From the NCBI GenBank assembly GCA_025997215.1, contig BNUH01000001.1:1-64000 (forward strand): a stretch of 64,000 nt of DNA, read 5' to 3'. Below the pieces are notes generated by a model. It was not told the DNA's origin, made no database searches, and saw only the letters and a list, made by a program, of their open reading frames with translations. This document shows positions 27,246 through 34,865 of this stretch, piece by piece; positions within the stretch are counted from its first letter, which is position 1; the number at the start of each line of letters is the position of its first letter. Position numbers and translations under genes: made by a program. Origin of the DNA: Clostridia bacterium. Its GTDB lineage: Bacteria; Bacillota_A; Clostridia; Christensenellales; Aristaeellaceae.

Positions 27246-28340
27246 TTACTTTCCCATAACGGCATCCAGCGCTTCGGCCAGGTAGGGGACGACGGCCAAC
27301 GCCTCCTCCATCGTGTTGCGGTTGTTGCCGACCTCGATCAGCGTGGCGTTCGGTGACACGTGCTGGTTGTAACGGTTCTTGGCGGAGAGGTAGACGGGCG
27401 TGCAAAGCGTAGGCGCGATGGCGTTCAGGCGGTCAGTGATCGCGTCGGCCAGCGCGAGATTCTGTTCCCATGCGGGTTTTTGGGAGAAGTCTCCACCCTT
27501 GCCCACGAGCAGTCGGATTCGCGCGACGCCCTGGCCGCCGATAGAGACAGTGTTGGAAGCATAACGATCCGTGTACGAGTCGCGGTGTAGATCGATGTAT
27601 AGATCGAACGTCTCGCCGCGCTCGGTATATGCCGCAACGCCCTGCAGTGAGCGGGTATACGCCGTATCGAAGTTAGGCGGTTCATAGTCGGTTGTGTCAT
27701 GCACAACCTCCCAGCCGTACTTCTCGGTCAGCAGGAACGCCAGTTCATCCCCCACACGTGCGATCGAGCAAGCCAGGTTCTGGGTGTGCCATGAACCGTG
27801 GGTCTTGTAGGTATAATTAGGCGTGGGTGAGTACGCCTCTTCGGTGTGAGTATGGTAGATGAGGACGCGAACCGCGCCTTCGCGTTTGCGGGTCACGACG
27901 TCGATGCGCATCTCCTGTTCGGGTACGGCTTCGTTGGATTCGGGGGAATCCGCCGGATCGTGCGGGTCGAGGGCGCTTGCGGTAGGGCTGGGTGTGGGCG
28001 TTGCTGAAGGCGACGGCAATGGCGTTACATTATCACTGGGATTCAACAAATTTATCCTGACATTGGGGATCGGGATGCCGTCCGCATTGGTTGGCGCGGG
28101 CGTTGGAGTAGGAGTTGGAGTTGAAACTTCGGATGATACGGGCAGTTCTTCGACAGGAAATGTCGCGGTGCCGTCCACTATTACCGCCGATGGGTCGGCG
28201 TCGTTGCTCAATCCCCAATCGGGCAGCAGCGCGCCCGGCATGAACCCGCCCTGCGCGCGGAATGCGAACACAGCCACGGCGCATAACGCCACAGCCATCA
28301 GTAGTCGCAGCAAATCCCAGCGGGTGAGTTTGTCTTTCAT
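27246..28340 (-). CDS. spoIIP: Stage II sporulation protein P
   Basis: A 364-residue peptidoglycan-degrading protein of the engulfment machinery (with SpoIID and SpoIIM). There is an N-terminal membrane anchor at about residues 12-28, then a low-complexity Thr/Pro/Ser linker with TPTPTPTPAP and PSPSATPTPSPTAS. The SpoIIP domain follows: 'VLIYHTHTEEAYSPTP' with the conserved His pair, 'DLYIDLHRDSY' and 'LIEVGNNRNTMEEALA'. It lies downstream of gpr on the same strand, the order known in Bacillus, with a gap of about 100 bases that may hold its own promoter. Confidence 0.95.
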   Translation of the reverse strand: MKDKLTRWDLLRLLMAVALCAVAVFAFRAQGGFMPGALLPDWGLSNDADPSAVIVDGTATFPVEELPVSSEVSTPTPTPTPAPTNADGIPIPNVRINLLNPSDNVTPLPSPSATPTPSPTASALDPHDPADSPESNEAVPEQEMRIDVVTRKREGAVRVLIYHTHTEEAYSPTPNYTYKTHGSWHTQNLACSIARVGDELAFLLTEKYGWEVVHDTTDYEPPNFDTAYTRSLQGVAAYTERGETFDLYIDLHRDSYTDRYASNTVSIGGQGVARIRLLVGKGGDFSQKPAWEQNLALADAITDRLNAIAPTLCTPVYLSAKNRYNQHVSPNATLIEVGNNRNTMEEALAVVPYLAEALDAVMGK

Positions 28341-28387
28341 TCGGCCGTTCTTTCGGTCTGTTGTTTTCGAACCCTGGCGGCATATAC

Positions 28388-28416
28388 AATATATGCGCGC
28401 CTACATACTATTAGAA
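28388..28416 (-). promoter_or_regulatory. Candidate sigma-E promoter of spoIIP
   Basis: On the minus strand CATATATT (28395-28388) fits the sigma-E -10 pattern CATAnnnT. Fourteen bases upstream is TTCTAAT, a weak -35. spoIIP is a mother-cell sigma-E gene in Bacillus, so the site is plausible, but the -35 match is poor. Confidence 0.35.
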
Positions 28417-28438
28417 CAGTATATGCTTTAACTAATAA

Positions 28439-29368
28439 TTAATGCATCAGCGTTGGAATCTCATCATCGGTAAGCCTTGGCTGCAGCGCGCCATTGATGC
28501 CCAAGGCTATGGCTTCTGCGATGTTGGCGACGCGCTCATCCACCTCACGCGGGGTGACGACCATGTCGCCCAGCTGCTCTGCGACTACGCGCTCGACCAA
28601 AGCATCCAGCGCTTTGGCGTGCTCCTCGCAGTCGAATCCCAGATCCTGCGCCAGCAGAGACAGCGCGTCGCGCGCTATCGTCGCGGCGTACACCACCATC
28701 GGCACGCCCAGCGCCACGACGGGTACGCCCAGCGTTTCCTTGTTTAACGCCATTCGGTGGTTGCCTATGCCGGAACCGGGGTCGATGCCCGTATCCGCTA
28801 TCTGCAAGGTGGTGCAGATGCGCTGCGTCTCGCGCGCGGCCAGCGCGTCGATGGCGATGACGGCGCAGGGCTTGACGTGCTCGACGATGCCTCGAACTAC
28901 TTCCGCGGTCTCCATGCCCGTGACGCCCAGCACGCCCGGCGCGACGGCGCTGACGGAACGCAGCCGCCCCTTCAGACCATCCGGCGTTTGATCACGCATG
29001 TGCCGGGTAACAATAACCCTGTCCACAACCTTCGGGCCCAGTGAATCAGCTGTGATGCGCCGGTTGCCCAGCCCCACGACGAGCACGTCGCCGCAATCCG
29101 GTATCATGGATGTGATCGTCTCGCGCAGCCGCGACACCACCACTTCGCGCGTTTCGATGTCGTTTCGGGGCAGATCGACGGATGCCAGCGTCACGTACCG
29201 CCCGACCGAGCGCCCCAGCAGCGCCGCGCCGCGCTCGTCGAGGATTTCGACCACCGTCTCCATAACATCGCCGTATTGCGCTTGGCTCATGCTTACGCCT
29301 GCCAGCGCTCCGGTAGCGTTCTGTAAGGCGCTCGATTCCAGCGCCAAGTCGGTCCGAATCCGGCTCAT
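28439..29368 (-). CDS. gpr: Germination protease GPR
   Basis: A 309-residue spore protease that degrades small acid-soluble proteins at germination. 'RTDLALES' at the N-terminus is the pro-region start usual for GPR. 'VVGLGNRRITADSLGPKVV' (metal/active-site region), 'SAVAPGVLGVTGMETAEVV', 'VIAIDALAARETQRI' and 'IQIADTGI'-like 'LQIADTGIDPGSGIGNHR' follow in family order. AAGGGAG precedes the ATG. Together with spoIIP it shows that the organism makes endospores. Confidence 0.96.
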   Translation of the reverse strand: MSRIRTDLALESSALQNATGALAGVSMSQAQYGDVMETVVEILDERGAALLGRSVGRYVTLASVDLPRNDIETREVVVSRLRETITSMIPDCGDVLVVGLGNRRITADSLGPKVVDRVIVTRHMRDQTPDGLKGRLRSVSAVAPGVLGVTGMETAEVVRGIVEHVKPCAVIAIDALAARETQRICTTLQIADTGIDPGSGIGNHRMALNKETLGVPVVALGVPMVVYAATIARDALSLLAQDLGFDCEEHAKALDALVERVVAEQLGDMVVTPREVDERVANIAEAIALGINGALQPRLTDDEIPTLMH

Positions 29369-29393
29369 GAGGGTTGCTCCCTTGGTTATTTAT

Positions 29394-29423
29394 TATAATT
29401 ATCGGGTGCCATGGACTATTTGC
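29394..29423 (-). promoter_or_regulatory. Candidate forespore (sigma-F/G) promoter of gpr
   Basis: On the minus strand GCAAA (29423-29419), an 18-base spacer and AATTATA (29400-29394) approach the sigma-G consensus (GHATR and CATWMTA) with one mismatch in each box. gpr is a forespore gene in Bacillus, which supports the reading. Confidence 0.35.
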
Positions 29424-29504
29424 ATTTTACCCATCGGACGGTGGGATTATCCATTATGAAAAAAACACTATGTAAAAACTTTCCATGCTGTCTATACCGC
29501 TCAC

Positions 29505-29534
29505 TTGTGTTATACCGATATAATATGCTATACT
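29505..29534 (+). promoter_or_regulatory. Promoter of the DUF4003 gene
   Basis: TTGTGT (29505-29510), 18 bases and TATACT (29529-29534) preceded by TGC, an extended -10. A second TATAAT at 29519-29524 lacks a matching -35. Confidence 0.5.
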
Positions 29535-29567
29535 GATACGAAATAAAAAATTGGAGGTATCGTTTAT

Positions 29568-30557
29568 ATGAACACATGGCAAAACAAACTGGATCTATTT
29601 GCGGACAATACGCAAGCGGTCAAAAAGGATTTCTTTTGGCAGCTCGACTCGCTAAAGCGTCTTGCGGCGCTTCTGTACGCGCAGGAGGGCAAAGCGGTTG
29701 ATTGCGATGCCATTCAACAATGTCGCGCTTTGATTAAGCAGAACACAGGAGTTTTTTCCCAATTTCGGAGCAATATGTCGTTGTGCTTGGCGACGCTGCT
29801 TTCGCTGTCCCCCAATCCGCAGGAGATGTTAGACGAAACGCTGAAGGTCTACGACTTGCTGAAAGGCGTTAAGTTCCGCGCTTCCGACTATCTGGTGATT
29901 GCCGCCTATCAGATTGCGGCGCAATCCGACGTTTCCGATTATGAGAACGTCGTGACCCGCGCGCGCAGCTTTTACGATGCAATGAAAGCCAGCCATTTCT
30001 TCCTCACCGGGCAGGATGATTACATTTTTGCGGCGATGCTGGCGCTTACAGATTTAGACGTCGCGGCGGGCGCCGAGCGCATTGAGCAGCTTTATACCCG
30101 ACTGAAAGGCGAATTCTGGAATGACAACAGCGTCCAGTCGCTATCTCAGGTGTTGGTGCTTGGCAATTCGGACGAAAGCGCCGCCGACCGCGTCCTTGCT
30201 CTGCGGGACGTGGTTCGGGCGCAGAAAATCAAGCTGGATAAAACCTATACACTGCCGGTTTTGGGAATCCTCGCCCTGCTTCCTGCGGAAATTGACGCGA
30301 TTGTCGGCGACATCGGCGCGGCACAGAATATTTTGAGAGAAAAAAAAGGATTCGGCTCGCTGTCTGTCGGTACGGAGGAACTGCTTCTGTTCGCGGCGTC
30401 CATTGTGGCGGGCGATTACGCCGAAAACGCAAAAGACGGGGTCTTGAACGCAACGCTTTCGACCAGCCTCGCTAATCTTATCATCGCACAACAAACCGCT
30501 ATAATTGTAGTGCTATGCGCAACCACCAGCGCCAGTGTCTCCGCCGCATCTCGATAG
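29568..30557 (+). CDS. DUF4003 family protein
   Basis: A 329-residue soluble, mostly helical protein. The patterns 'LDLFADNTQAVKKDFFWQ', 'IKQNTGVFSQFRSNMSLCLATLLSLS', 'DYLVIAAYQIA' and 'FFLTGQDDYIFAAMLA' match my recollection of the DUF4003 family found in Firmicutes, whose function is unknown. No membrane segment or catalytic motif is visible. TTGGAGG precedes the ATG. It stands alone between gpr and the second opp operon. Confidence 0.75.
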   Translation: MNTWQNKLDLFADNTQAVKKDFFWQLDSLKRLAALLYAQEGKAVDCDAIQQCRALIKQNTGVFSQFRSNMSLCLATLLSLSPNPQEMLDETLKVYDLLKGVKFRASDYLVIAAYQIAAQSDVSDYENVVTRARSFYDAMKASHFFLTGQDDYIFAAMLALTDLDVAAGAERIEQLYTRLKGEFWNDNSVQSLSQVLVLGNSDESAADRVLALRDVVRAQKIKLDKTYTLPVLGILALLPAEIDAIVGDIGAAQNILREKKGFGSLSVGTEELLLFAASIVAGDYAENAKDGVLNATLSTSLANLIIAQQTAIIVVLCATTSASVSAASR

Positions 30558-30636
30558 GCTTAAGTTTCTTTACCGTTCACTCCGTTCACTCGTTTCACTA
30601 AATAAAGAAAGGTCTGATTGGCTGCCGCAAAAACTA

Positions 30637-31665
30637 TTAAGTAGCCTGCAGCCTCTTGATCGCGGGCGGCGGCTCGATCTTGGGCGCGAGCGGATCCAGC
30701 AGCCACGTCTTGGCGGAGTGGGTTTCGCTGATCTTGAAACTGGGCGGCGCGTACATCGCGTCGATCCTTAATGCGTGGGTATTGCGCGGCGCGAACGCGT
30801 CGCCCTTAATCATCTCGAACAGGCTGGGCGGCGTGCCCTCGATGGCGTAGAGCGGCTCGCCCTTCCGCCCCAACTGGGGCAGGGATGACAACAGCGCCCA
30901 GGTGTACGGATGCGCCGGTTCAAAGAAAACCTCCTCGGTCTTGCCCTGCTCGACGACGTCGCCCGCGTACATGACTGCGACCCGATCCGCCACGTGTGCG
31001 ACGACGCCCAGATCGTGTGTGATGTAGATGACGGTCAGGTGCTTGCGCTGCTGGAGTTCGGTGATTAAGGCCAGTATTTGCGCCTGGATCGTAACGTCCA
31101 GCGCCGTGGTCGGTTCGTCGCAGATGAGGATTTTCGGACGGCAGGCCATAGCGATGGCGATGACGACGCGCTGACGCATCCCGCCGGAGAATTCGTGCGG
31201 GTACTGCTTCGAGCGGCGGATCGGGTCGGGGATGCCCACGTCCGAGATGAGGCTGTGGATGGCGTCGCGCTTGGCGGTGCCGCGCAGGTTCTGGTGCAGC
31301 GCGATGGCTTCGCCTATCTGATCGCCGATGGTTTTCAGCGGGTTGAGGCTGGTCATCGGGTCCTGCATGACCATGGCTATTTCGCGGCCGCGAATGGTCA
31401 GCCACTCCTGCTCGGTGTTGAATCGTGTCAACTCCTGCCCGTTGTACTGGATGGAACCGCCGGAGACGCGGCCGTTCTTATCCAGCATGCCCATCAGCGA
31501 TTTGACCAGCACGGATTTCCCGCTGCCGGATTCACCGACTATCGCGAGGGATTCGCCTTCAAACAGATCCAACGATGCGCCGCGGATGGCCGTGAGGGTC
31601 TGCCCGCGCAGCGTGAACTGGACGACAAGGTCGCGGATGGTGAGGAGGGGAGAAAGCGAATTCAT
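30637..31665 (-). CDS. oppD: Oligopeptide ABC transporter ATP-binding protein OppD (system 2)
   Basis: A 342-residue ABC ATPase: Walker A 'GESGSGKSV', signature '[15 protein letters not shown]', Walker B 'ILICDEP'. The C-terminal domain reads '[20 protein letters not shown]' and '[15 protein letters not shown]', so every Cys of the usual Cys-rich motif is replaced. I recall this variant from lactococcal/streptococcal-type OppD. No oppF follows. The ATG overlaps the stop of the upstream Uma2 gene (TAATG), whose last codons supply GAGGAGG as the ribosome binding site. Confidence 0.92.
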   Translation of the reverse strand: MNSLSPLLTIRDLVVQFTLRGQTLTAIRGASLDLFEGESLAIVGESGSGKSVLVKSLMGMLDKNGRVSGGSIQYNGQELTRFNTEQEWLTIRGREIAMVMQDPMTSLNPLKTIGDQIGEAIALHQNLRGTAKRDAIHSLISDVGIPDPIRRSKQYPHEFSGGMRQRVVIAIAMACRPKILICDEPTTALDVTIQAQILALITELQQRKHLTVIYITHDLGVVAHVADRVAVMYAGDVVEQGKTEEVFFEPAHPYTWALLSSLPQLGRKGEPLYAIEGTPPSLFEMIKGDAFAPRNTHALRIDAMYAPPSFKISETHSAKTWLLDPLAPKIEPPPAIKRLQAT

Positions 31666-32252
31666 TATTCCTCCTCGCTACGGTATACAATACTCATCGG
31701 ACTTCTAAAAATCACATTGAGATCAATCACGCAGTCAAGAAGCGCTGATATCTTTATCACGCCCGTATCAGTGTAACGTGTTGGTGGAAGATACTTACCT
31801 TCATGAAGTATATAGACATCTACGTACTTTTCTTTAGGATCGATTATCCAATACTCCGCAACCTGATGTTTTTCATATAGCTCACGTTTTTCTGTCAAAT
31901 CTCTCTTTCGAGTTTTAGGTGAAAGTACTTCAGCTACGAAGTCAGGCGCGCCTGTTAGTCCTGAGTCTACAATTAACTCAGGCTTGCATGTGACAACAAT
32001 GTCTGGTTGAACAACGTCATATTCAGAAAACTCAACATCAAAGGGTGAGATGAATACTGCACATCTTTTGCCTTCCAAATAATTGCCAAGCAGTCTGCTA
32101 AGCTGGAAGACAACGCTCGCGTGTCCTGACCGTGTCGCTGGCGACATCATATAAATTTCACCATCGATTAGCTCGCAGCGAAATTCATCGGGCCATGTGC
32201 GGTATTCTGCAACAGTATGCCGAAGCGATTCCCCATAGTTCAATGCTTCCAT
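31665..32252 (-). CDS. Uma2 family (DUF820) PD-(D/E)xK nuclease-fold protein inside the opp operon
   Basis: A 195-residue protein. 'YRTWPDEFRCELIDGEIYMM' near the N-terminus, 'VVQPDIVVTCK', 'GAPDFVAEVLSPKTRKRD' and 'KHQVAEYWIIDPKEKYVDVY' follow the Uma2 pattern, in which the Asp, the Glu and a following Lys form the nuclease site. The function of the family is unknown. The frame opens at 32345, but GGGAGG ahead of ATG 32252 sets the start. The gene is visibly more AT-rich than its neighbours. It lies between oppC and oppD in the same orientation and ends in a TAATG overlap with oppD, which suggests insertion of a foreign gene. Confidence 0.87.
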   Translation of the reverse strand: MEALNYGESLRHTVAEYRTWPDEFRCELIDGEIYMMSPATRSGHASVVFQLSRLLGNYLEGKRCAVFISPFDVEFSEYDVVQPDIVVTCKPELIVDSGLTGAPDFVAEVLSPKTRKRDLTEKRELYEKHQVAEYWIIDPKEKYVDVYILHEGKYLPPTRYTDTGVIKISALLDCVIDLNVIFRSPMSIVYRSEEE

Positions 32253-32262
32253 AATTTCCTCC

Positions 32263-33699
32263 CTACCTATGGTTCTTAGGATCCGCAGCGTCAGCGAAAG
32301 TATTCCCAATAATATAGAATGATATCGTGATGACCGATAAAACAATCGTCGGGAATATCAGCTGATAACTCTGCGATGTCGAGAGCAGCTTGCGGCCTTC
32401 GTTAATCAGGTTGCCAAGCGATGGTACGCTGACCGGCAGCCCCAGGCCGATGTACGTTATGAATACCTCGCTGCCGATCGCGCTGGGGATGGCCAGCGCC
32501 ATGCGCAGCATGATGACCGAGACCAGGTAAGGCAGGAGGTTGCGCATGATCACACGCGGCAGGCGTGTGCCCAGGCATCGCGACGCCAGATTGTAGTCGC
32601 GGTCGCGGATTATCACAATCTGATTGCGTATGAATCGCGCCATGCCGACCCACGAGGTCAGGCACATCGCGAAGATCAGCGTGCGCACGCTCGGCCGCAT
32701 TATATATGATATAAGTATAAGAACGATGGTTGTCGGAATATTGTCGATTACGTTGTAAATCTCTGTCATAATCCGATCGAGTTGCCGCACATATCCCCAA
32801 ACGATGCCCATCAGGATTCCAACAGCCGCCTCGACGATCGCAACCATGAACCCGATGAACAGCGACGTGCGCGTCCCAGAGCACACCAGCGCCCATAGAT
32901 CCTGGCCGATTAGGTTCGTGCCGAACCAGAATCCATTCTGGTAGGGGAGTATCCTTAGCTCTGTTTCGCGAATAGTTGTGGCGGTCAAACCGTCCACAGC
33001 AATCTGTAGATCGTCGCGATGGGCGAAAAGCTCATTGCCTGCGTTGGTATAATCATTCGGTGAAAAGAACATATTCACCGCGAAGTTGGATTGGCTGCCG
33101 TATGGCACAGCGGTTGGATCGTCGGGCAGTTTTAACTTATTTATGAAGTCATTCGCTATCCAACCCTCGTCGCCGTCGATGCTGACGCGCACCCAATCGC
33201 CGGTATACTCCACGACCGTGAAGGCCGTTCGCCGCTGTATCACCCGCATCAGATTGGTCACTGCGAGCCACTGCGGATCGTTGTATGCGCGCACGGCGAG
33301 TTCCTCACCTGGCGGTGCTGACTTGAGCACCGTCGTGAACGTGGGTTGCACATTGCTCATCTGCCGCTTGGTCAGCGGATGGTTGACGATCAGCGTGGCC
33401 GGATACTGCCCAGGTAGGTATGGTTGTATAAACGTGAACGCGATCAGCACAACCAGCACGCTTAACAGTATCACAGCGACAGGTTTCTTTAAGAATGCCC
33501 GAAGCGTGCTGCCCCAATACGAATAGTTGGAATAACCGATTCGCTCGGCGTTCGCGCTGTCGAATGGTATTTCCTCAAATAACGCCGGATCACGCGTAAC
33601 TTCGTCAGGTAAAGTACTTATGATTGCGGTCGTTTCGGCGACAGCCGTGGCGGACGCGTCCTCCAGTTTGCGCGACAATAGCGAACGCAGCCGGATCAT
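32263..33699 (-). CDS. oppC: OppC-type permease with a large extracytoplasmic insert containing an SH3b-like segment
   Basis: A 478-residue permease, about 170 residues longer than usual OppC. Residues 1-70 are a cytoplasmic tail and helix 1 is at about 74-94. The permease core starts at 'GFWFGTNLIGQDLWALVCSG' near 256 and continues through the coupling loop 'ASRCLGTRLPRVIMRNLLPY' to 'GNTFADAADPKNHR'. Between helix 1 and the core, residues 95-255 form an extracytoplasmic insert. Part of it, about 150-187 ('FTVVEYTGDWVRVSIDGDEG', then 'WIANDFI'), looks like a bacterial SH3 domain. The core resembles lactococcal OppC, whose loop is short. The start overlaps the oppB stop (ATGA). Confidence 0.88.
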   Translation of the reverse strand: MIRLRSLLSRKLEDASATAVAETTAIISTLPDEVTRDPALFEEIPFDSANAERIGYSNYSYWGSTLRAFLKKPVAVILLSVLVVLIAFTFIQPYLPGQYPATLIVNHPLTKRQMSNVQPTFTTVLKSAPPGEELAVRAYNDPQWLAVTNLMRVIQRRTAFTVVEYTGDWVRVSIDGDEGWIANDFINKLKLPDDPTAVPYGSQSNFAVNMFFSPNDYTNAGNELFAHRDDLQIAVDGLTATTIRETELRILPYQNGFWFGTNLIGQDLWALVCSGTRTSLFIGFMVAIVEAAVGILMGIVWGYVRQLDRIMTEIYNVIDNIPTTIVLILISYIMRPSVRTLIFAMCLTSWVGMARFIRNQIVIIRDRDYNLASRCLGTRLPRVIMRNLLPYLVSVIMLRMALAIPSAIGSEVFITYIGLGLPVSVPSLGNLINEGRKLLSTSQSYQLIFPTIVLSVITISFYIIGNTFADAADPKNHR

Positions 33700-34649
33700 C
33701 GTGCTCCAGCTTTCTTGGCGAAACTAATGCGCGGGTCGATCGCCACCATCAGCAGATCCCCCAGCAGCAATCCGACGACACCGATGCAGCTATATATTAT
33801 AACCAATATTTGAACCATGGGATTATCCTGACGCCGGATAACGTCCACCAATAGTCCGCCCATCCCGGGAATCGAATACAACGATTCGACGTAGATCGAG
33901 CCGCTGATCGTGTATAACAATGACGTTGGCAAATATTGGATCATGGGTACAAACGCGTTGCGGAATACGTGGTTAGCCAGCACTTTCGAATTCTTAACGC
34001 CCTTCGCCTGGGCGAGGATGACGTATTCCCTGTTTAACTGATCGACCATGTAACGCCTTAGCCACATGGCGTAATACGCCGTGCTCCCGAGCGACATTGA
34101 GATCACAGGCAGCAGCCACGTAAGCGGCGCGCCTCTGCTGAATAACATGGAAGTATTGAGCGCTCTTGAACCATACGCCTGTATATAAATATGATACACT
34201 GCCGACGGTACAGAATTAATAAATACTATGAATACAGTCCCGATAGCATCCCAGAACCGCGCCTTAAACCGCGCTTGAGAGCGAGCCATCGCCACACCCA
34301 GCGGCACGCCCAGCAGTAGTGACAACGCCATTGACGTCAGGCCAAACTGCAGCGATATAGGGATTTTATTCAATAATATCTGGCTGATAGGCATGCCGAC
34401 GCTGTAGCGGGCTGACGTACCCAGGTCGCCGTGCAGCAGATTCCCCAAGAATCGCCTTAACTGCACCAATATCGGATCGGTCAGGCCCATTTGAACGAGC
34501 TTCGCGCGGATTACCCCGGCGTCCAGCTTATCAAAATTGTCAAAATATCCCTCGATGGGCATCTGCCGCACGAGTATGAAAACGACGCTGATGATAATCA
34601 ACAGCGTGAAGATGGCGGCGGTTAGTCTCTTAGCGATATATTTTGCCAC
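33696..34649 (-). CDS. oppB: Oligopeptide ABC transporter permease OppB (system 2)
   Basis: A 317-residue permease with about six helices. 'KYIAKRLTAAIFTLLIIISVVFI' begins it; 'HGDLGTSARYSVGMPISQIL', 'LAQAKGVKNSKVLANHVFRN' (coupling loop) and 'ESLYSIPGMGGLLVDVIRRQDNP' follow. It starts at GTG 34649 with GAGG about six bases upstream. It is translationally coupled to oppC and separated from oppA by a hairpin-rich repeat. Confidence 0.93.
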   Translation of the reverse strand: MAKYIAKRLTAAIFTLLIIISVVFILVRQMPIEGYFDNFDKLDAGVIRAKLVQMGLTDPILVQLRRFLGNLLHGDLGTSARYSVGMPISQILLNKIPISLQFGLTSMALSLLLGVPLGVAMARSQARFKARFWDAIGTVFIVFINSVPSAVYHIYIQAYGSRALNTSMLFSRGAPLTWLLPVISMSLGSTAYYAMWLRRYMVDQLNREYVILAQAKGVKNSKVLANHVFRNAFVPMIQYLPTSLLYTISGSIYVESLYSIPGMGGLLVDVIRRQDNPMVQILVIIYSCIGVVGLLLGDLLMVAIDPRISFAKKAGAR

Positions 34650-34679
34650 AGGTGCCTCGCTGGTTGCGTTTGTGGTTTA

Positions 34680-34865
34680 CCAAATTATTGCTGGGAATCG
34701 CTGGTGTGGGGCTTCGGCCCCACACCCCTGGGTTTCGGGGACTCTGTCCCCGGACCTCTGCGAGAGGGCTTTCAGCCCCCTTCGATCCCCTGACCAGGGC
34801 TTCGCCCTGGACCTTCTTTTTACCGTGAAATGTTCAATCCGCGTTTTTACCGTGAATTGGATCAA
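34680..34865 (-). repeat. Hairpin-rich dispersed intergenic repeat, copy B (inside opp operon 2)
   Basis: Read on the minus strand, two related leaders (GGATTG, a short variable stretch, TTCACGGTAAAAA; the second continues GAAGGTCCAGGGC) are followed by four hairpins: CCAGGGC-GAA-GCCCTGG, AGGGGGCT-GAA-AGCCCTC, GTCCGGGGAC-AGA-GTCCCCG and GTGTGGGGC-CGAA-GCCCCACAC. The leader GGATTG...TTCACGG(T/C)AAAAAGAAGG...TCCAGGGC matches copy A at 17470-17700. It begins inside the last codons of oppA and fills the gap to oppB, so it would be transcribed between them. Confidence 0.75.

Noticed and set aside
28090..28130. Short tandem GGAGTT-like repeats as a microsatellite
   Set aside because: They encode the Thr-Pro linker of SpoIIP on the minus strand and are explained by the protein.
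29497..29534. Several overlapping TATA-rich boxes as a special regulatory region
   Set aside because: One extended -10 promoter explains the area; the other boxes lack -35 partners.
31665..32252. Uma2 gene as part of an anti-phage defence system
   Set aside because: No partner defence genes are nearby and all neighbours are transport genes; the nuclease fold alone does not support it.
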